From positions 1 through 9,524 of the forward strand of contig JAISCH010000080.1 of NCBI GenBank assembly GCA_031265725.1: a stretch of DNA of 9,524 bases, read 5' to 3'. Of this stretch, positions 6,842 to 9,524 are shown piece after piece (the stretch's first letter is position 1; every line of letters begins with the position of its first letter). A program made the position numbers and the translations under genes. The notes under the pieces are model-generated. The model was not told the DNA's origin, ran no database searches, and worked only from the letters and a program-made list of their open reading frames with translations. Source of the stretch: Propionibacteriaceae bacterium (lineage in GTDB: Bacteria > Actinomycetota > Actinomycetes > Propionibacteriales > Propionibacteriaceae).

Positions 6842-7099
6842 CTACTCGCCCAACACGTCCCGGACTCCGACTCCTAACACCCCCGCCAACCCCATCAACG
6901 TAAACATCCTCGGATTCATCGGCGTCCCCGGTCGGCTCTCGCCCTTCTCAAACTTCTGGTAGGTGTAGCTGCTGATACCCGCCAGATGCGCTACCTTCTC
7001 TTGGCTCAGTCCCTTGGCGTGGCGTAGCCGTTGCAGTCTCAATCCAACCTCACGCGCAAAGGCAGCCCGCGCTGCGGGATCGGTTGGGAGGTCGGCCAC
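6842..7099 (-). CDS. XRE-family helix-turn-helix regulator
   Basis: This 85-residue protein is a single HTH domain of the Cro/C1 (XRE) type. LRLQRLRHAKGLSQEKVAHLAGISSYTYQKFEKGE shows the two DNA-binding helices (about 31-38 and 42-50), followed by two helices (MFTLMGLAGVLGVGVRDVL) that complete the fold. The GTG at 7099 follows an in-frame TGA two codons upstream, and GAGAGG lies against the start, so the translation signal is poor. A TTG at codon 20 with GAGG 5 bases before it would still give a nearly complete HTH. A perfect 12-base palindrome in the upstream gap is a candidate operator, suggesting autoregulation and control of the divergent small frame. The same-strand gene downstream encodes the Ymh/HEPN-like protein, so this may be an antitoxin-like or regulatory partner for it. 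The regulator call is firm; the partnership is inferred. Confidence 0.9.
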   Translation of the reverse strand: MADLPTDPAARAAFAREVGLRLQRLRHAKGLSQEKVAHLAGISSYTYQKFEKGESRPGTPMNPRMFTLMGLAGVLGVGVRDVLGE

Positions 7100-7135
7100 C
7101 TCTCAACTTTCAACGGGGCGGGGCTGGACGGCCAG

Positions 7136-7147
7136 CATACATGTATG
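7136..7147. promoter_or_regulatory. 12-base perfect palindrome, candidate XRE operator
   Basis: CATACATGTATG reads identically on both strands and sits 37 bases upstream of the XRE start, in the gap shared with the divergent small frame. Nearby, GTGAC (7159-7163) and GTCAC (7172-7176) form a second, looser inverted repeat. Dyad symmetry of this size suits a dimeric HTH protein. About two 12-base palindromes are expected by chance in a window this long, so the location rather than the symmetry is the main argument. Confidence 0.35.
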
Positions 7148-7192
7148 GGAATATTGGGGTGACAACATTCGGTCACGACGAAGGAGATCGTT

Positions 7193-7303
7193 ATGAGCGG
7201 TGGGAATCCGTGTCTACCACCTACACGCGGGACACTGACCTGGCGGCAACGGCTGGCGTTTCGGATACGGTCGCTTCGCCTTCGAGGGCCCAGACGAAGC
7301 TGA
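7193..7303 (+). CDS. Possible 36-residue arginine-rich peptide or gene remnant
   Basis: AAGGAGAT (7181-7188) lies 4 bases before an ATG at 7193, with the AGGAG core 7 bases away: one of the best ribosome sites in the window. The frame runs 36 codons to TGA at 7301-7303. The peptide (starting MSGGNPCLPP, ending RLRGPRRS) is strongly basic in its second half and has no membrane segment. It is transcribed divergently from the XRE gene, across the palindrome, and its body overlaps the 3' end of the two-helix membrane gene on the other strand. It could be a real small protein under the regulator's control, or the surviving 5' end of a larger gene replaced when the neighbouring gene arrived. The strong initiation site argues for past or present translation. 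I recognise no homologue. Confidence 0.4.
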   Translation: MSGGNPCLPPTRGTLTWRQRLAFRIRSLRLRGPRRS

Positions 7304-8390
7304 GATGGGACTGCGGTAGAAGCCAGCCAGCAATCTCGACGCCGATGCTCCTGGGGGCGAGCCCCTGAATGGTCTTGATACGCCTGGTGTCAGTACCAGT
7401 TGGAGTCAAGGCGACAATCTGCAAGTCAGCGATGTCAGTGTTTGTGTAATCAAGCTCTGCGGCCAAACCGCGAACGGGCGCCGTGGTGGCGATGACCAAA
7501 CCATGCGCGTCCTTCGCCGTCACCGTCCGATACACATGCCTGACCGTGATGGCCTTGCCTTCGCTCACAGCATCTTCCCCAATATCCACGCTGTACGTCT
7601 GCCCAGTCTTACGCCCACTGCGGCGAATCGGCCGCTCCTTCCCATCCACCGTGTACTGCACCAACTCGAAACAATTCCGGTCACCCGCGCTGATGCCGGG
7701 ACGTGCCGCCAGGAACCACACGGACGTGCCAGGCGCTTCCGAAAGCAGTTCATGAAACTCATCACGATCACTGGTACAAGCAAAGCGACGGACGCGCTGG
7801 TGCGGTATCAAGGTGTACTCCCAGGTGACGACCACCTCGAAGACGGGATCCGAAAAGGGAGGCAGAGGAGTACCTACGGTACTCCTCTCCTGTATACAGG
7901 AGAGTCGCAGACTGACCTTGACATCATGCCAGCGTTCTGGTGAAGCCATGGTTTGTTTCAACAGGCCGTCATAGACTTCGCGGGCGAAGGCGCGGTCGCC
8001 CAGGCGTAGGGCCAATGCGTTGGTAGCCAGGTTGTCGAGCAGTTCCGGAGTCGCTACTCGTTTCAGGTCGTCATTATCTACGGCGAAACCTTGGATGACA
8101 GCATCACGGAAGTCGGGGGCTGATTCACGGAGCAGGCGGCGGATACGTTCGTCTTCACGGGCGGCTTTGTCTTTGGCGTCGAAGTATTCCCAGACGAGGG
8201 CGAAGAGGCCAGCGGTGGCCATGGTTTGGCCGAGTTCTTCGAGGGGCCAGAAGGTGAGCCAGATTGGGGATGATGCATCGTTGTGGATGAGGCGTTCGGT
8301 AACTAAGAGGCAAATTCCGATAACAAAAGCGAGCAGGGCTACGATTACGAGTTTGAGGTGGTGGAGGCGGTGATGTGAGGATACTTGCAT
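7221..8390 (-). CDS. Unrecognised protein: two N-terminal membrane helices and cytoplasmic domain
   Basis: The 389-residue product has two hydrophobic segments (LKLVIVALLAFVIGICLLV, about 12-30, and LGQTMATAGLFALVWEYF, about 53-70). A charged helical linker follows (71-150, including AAREDERIRRLLRE), then a long strand-rich C-terminal domain (about 155-370, with repeated motifs such as FEVVVTWEYTLIP, ITVRHVYRTV and LQIVALTPTG). With no cleavable signal and a basic N-terminus, both ends are probably cytoplasmic. I cannot name the family. Short membrane helices plus a soluble sensor-like domain is an architecture common among membrane effectors of conflict systems, but that is only an analogy. 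An extended -10 promoter lies so close to the ATG that the message would be leaderless or nearly so; GAGAG before the ATG could otherwise act as a ribosome site. Two overlapping inverted repeats cover codons 163-176. The XRE and Ymh genes follow on the same strand. Confidence 0.8.
   Translation of the reverse strand: MQVSSHHRLHHLKLVIVALLAFVIGICLLVTERLIHNDASSPIWLTFWPLEELGQTMATAGLFALVWEYFDAKDKAAREDERIRRLLRESAPDFRDAVIQGFAVDNDDLKRVATPELLDNLATNALALRLGDRAFAREVYDGLLKQTMASPERWHDVKVSLRLSCIQERSTVGTPLPPFSDPVFEVVVTWEYTLIPHQRVRRFACTSDRDEFHELLSEAPGTSVWFLAARPGISAGDRNCFELVQYTVDGKERPIRRSGRKTGQTYSVDIGEDAVSEGKAITVRHVYRTVTAKDAHGLVIATTAPVRGLAAELDYTNTDIADLQIVALTPTGTDTRRIKTIQGLAPRSIGVEIAGWLLPQSHLSFVWALEGEATVSETPAVAARSVSRV
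7864..7904. repeat. Two overlapping perfect inverted repeats inside the membrane gene
   Basis: AGAGGAGTACC (7864-7874) and GGTACTCCTCT (7878-7888) are perfect 11-base arms around a TAC loop. The 20-base palindrome CTCTCCTGTATACAGGAGAG (7885-7904) follows and shares CTCT with the first repeat, so the two hairpins compete for those bases. Both are in frame and uninterrupted within the coding region (CIQERSTVGTPLP in the protein). There is no U-tract, so this is not an ordinary terminator. Confidence 0.85.
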
Positions 8391-8401
8391 GAATTACTCT
8401 C

Positions 8402-8410
8402 ATTATACCA
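8402..8410 (-). promoter_or_regulatory. Extended -10 promoter for the two-helix membrane gene
   Basis: On the minus strand TGGTATAAT is an exact extended -10 element (TGn plus TATAAT). The hexamer ends 11 bases before the ATG at 8390, putting the expected transcription start 4-5 bases before the codon. No -35 match is found 16-18 bases upstream, which an extended -10 can tolerate. Confidence 0.55.
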
Positions 8411-8437
8411 CATTCACGGCCTCGGCCCCGCGATTGC

Positions 8438-8466
8438 TTGCCAACTCGGTATGTATGGCATATAAT
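8438..8466 (+). promoter_or_regulatory. Near-consensus sigma70 promoter for the small membrane protein
   Basis: TTGCCA (8438-8443) and a perfect TATAAT (8461-8466) are separated by 17 bases. Transcription would start near 8472, leaving a leader of about 42 bases. It is divergent from the extended -10 promoter at 8402-8410, so both lie within about 65 bases and may compete or share control. Confidence 0.65.
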
Positions 8467-8513
8467 AGTGCAGCAATTCTAACGGCCTTGCGGCCACTCA
8501 AAACTGGCACCTC

Positions 8514-8846
8514 ATGATTGAATTTCTCTTTATGCTAGATTACAACGCGATTGACGGCATTATCGTTGTGGTTCTTTGGGCTATTATTGTCATCTATCCG
8601 TTTCTAGATTCTTTGCGCAGTCTGCCATTCTCGGCGTCTTTCATAATACTCCTTTGTTGTGCACTGCTTTGGCTGGCGGCCCCGCTTCCGTCGGCTCTTT
8701 GGGGTGTGTATTGGCTCTGGTCAAGACGATTCGCTGGACGGCGAACTGTTCGCCTGACGGTAATACACGTCGCAATTACGTGTTCGTTGGTCGCGATTGC
8801 AATCATTTCCGTGCCACGATTAGGAATGTACCTCGCGAATGACTAA
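8514..8846 (+). CDS. Small AT-rich membrane protein, three predicted helices
   Basis: The 110-residue product is mostly hydrophobic, with segments at about 13-30 (IDGIIVVVLWAIIVIYPF), 40-68 (SASFIILLCC onward, possibly one long or two short helices) and 81-100 (LTVIHVAITCSLVAIAIISV). An Arg-rich loop (71-80) suggests that this stretch faces the cytoplasm. No family is recognised. The ATG at 8514 has no Shine-Dalgarno; the next ATG in frame is at 8532, also without one. No start codon lies between the in-frame stop at 8466 and 8514. A near-consensus promoter precedes it. The gene is visibly poorer in GC than its surroundings (24 of 60 bases at 8521-8580), which suggests separate acquisition. 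Its placement beside another membrane gene is suggestive only. Confidence 0.65.
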   Translation: MIEFLFMLDYNAIDGIIVVVLWAIIVIYPFLDSLRSLPFSASFIILLCCALLWLAAPLPSALWGVYWLWSRRFAGRRTVRLTVIHVAITCSLVAIAIISVPRLGMYLAND

Positions 8847-8889
8847 CGCTTTCGGGTCGACTGCTGCCGATGATGCGCGGGGGATGGCA

Positions 8890-9524
8890 TCAATTGCACC
8901 AGTTGCGAACCGTGTCCCAGTATGATCCGCGCATCTTCTGCGTATCGAGATTCCAGGTGGGCTTGAAAGCGGCCGGGCCAGTGTGGCACTGAAGCTGCCA
9001 AGCCATTTGCGCCGTACAATATTGGGAAGCAACCTTGCCGCAGTATTCGACGATGAGGTCCCGAGGGGATGCGAAGCTGAATAGGAAAAGTGTTGACCGT
9101 CCCCTGAGGGTCGGTGTTACACGAACGGTCGCCCCACCCTCGCCATTATCTTTGACAATTTCGATCCTTTTGATAAGTCCGTAAGAAGTCGTGCCTCTCT
9201 GTCGCGGCGGGTCGGGCTCTTTTGTCTTCCGACCGGTGTCAATACCAGCACGCTCGAGGAGATCAGTCTGAACCATGATGAAAAGCCCGAGGGAGTCCCT
9301 GAACGTCGACGGGCTATCCCCGACGAACATCCGCCGCTGCGTGCTTATCGGCTGTTGCAACATTCCTCTGTACTGATCCGCCTCCACCCACGTCGCGAAA
9401 GTCGGCTGGTACGTCCGCGCATAGTAATGAACAACCTGGTTGTCCTCTGGATCAGTCCGCTCCCCGCTGTACCCGAACCGCAGCTTCAGGTCTTTGAGCT
9501 GAATGCCATAGTCGGTGTAGTCAG
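8890..9524 (-). CDS. Unrecognised protein, N-terminus beyond the right edge
   Basis: The frame is open from the right edge to a stop at 8890-8892, giving 210 visible residues. A GTG at 9387 is an internal codon rather than the start, because the frame continues upstream with protein-like sequence (DYTDYGIQLKDLKLRFGYSG and TYQPTFATWVEADQYRG). The visible part is rich in aromatic and polar residues, with no clear membrane helix; one strand-like hydrophobic run is STLFLFSFAS. Four cysteines cluster in the last 50 residues (visible positions 161, 169, 179 and 209), which could form disulfides in an exported protein or bind a metal. No domain is recognised. It is convergent with the small membrane gene, leaving 43 bases between stops and no visible terminator hairpin with a U-tract. 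Confidence 0.7.
   Translation of the reverse strand, partial: DYTDYGIQLKDLKLRFGYSGERTDPEDNQVVHYYARTYQPTFATWVEADQYRGMLQQPISTQRRMFVGDSPSTFRDSLGLFIMVQTDLLERAGIDTGRKTKEPDPPRQRGTTSYGLIKRIEIVKDNGEGGATVRVTPTLRGRSTLFLFSFASPRDLIVEYCGKVASQYCTAQMAWQLQCHTGPAAFKPTWNLDTQKMRGSYWDTVRNWCN

Noticed and set aside
8484..8495. GGCC-TTGC-GGCC hairpin in the leader of the small membrane gene
   Set aside because: A four-base stem of common sequence, with no mismatch-free extension; not enough for a riboswitch or attenuator.
1..9524. tRNA, rRNA, CRISPR array, insertion sequence or integrase
   Set aside because: No repeat-spacer pattern, no cloverleaf-like stretch, and no transposase or recombinase motif was seen by eye on either strand.

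Overview
The window looks like chromosomal or island DNA from a high-GC Gram-positive (actinobacterial) genome. The left third is very GC-rich (42 of 60 bases at 2941-3000). Coding density is high and genes overlap by ATGA. Several genes lack a Shine-Dalgarno and sit just downstream of a -10 hexamer, as in leaderless transcripts. No tRNA, rRNA, CRISPR array, integrase or transposase is visible, so the exact taxon and any mobile-element status remain open.

Left block (1-3775): three minus-strand genes overlap end to end by ATGA and form one operon. In transcription order they are an exported lipoprotein with a von Willebrand factor A (VWA)-like domain (1709-2743), a protein with four predicted membrane segments (597-1712), and a VWA protein with an intact MIDAS that has no visible signal or membrane segment and runs off the left edge (1-600). 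An unrecognised acidic protein (2891-3775) is transcribed divergently. The order suggests a membrane-centred complex with a VWA domain on each side of the membrane; this is inference.

Middle block (3776-5949): base composition drops (31 of 60 GC at 5401-5460). A near-consensus promoter drives a phosphodiesterase/nucleotide-pyrophosphatase-type member of the alkaline phosphatase superfamily. It has every metal-ligand motif, a serine where the family usually has threonine, and no signal peptide. A small four-helix membrane protein overlaps it by 20 bases. This is a compact two-gene unit whose function I do not recognise.

Right block (5996-9524): three minus-strand genes follow each other: an unknown protein with two N-terminal membrane helices (7221-8390), an XRE-type regulator (6842-7099), and a Ymh/TIGR02391-family protein carrying a HEPN-like RX4H motif (5996-6748). 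A 36-codon plus-strand reading frame with a very good ribosome site lies divergent to the regulator. An AT-rich small membrane protein (8514-8846) has its own near-consensus promoter. A partial, unrecognised cysteine-containing protein runs off the right edge.

Overall the window resembles a patchwork of small accessory cassettes, some with features seen in defence or conflict systems (VWA pair, phosphodiesterase plus membrane protein, HEPN-type protein with XRE regulator). None matches a complete named system that I can identify. The most unusual non-coding signal is a pair of overlapping perfect inverted repeats at 7864-7904, inside the two-helix membrane gene. No gene-free stretch exceeds 300 bases; the longest gap is 2744-2890.
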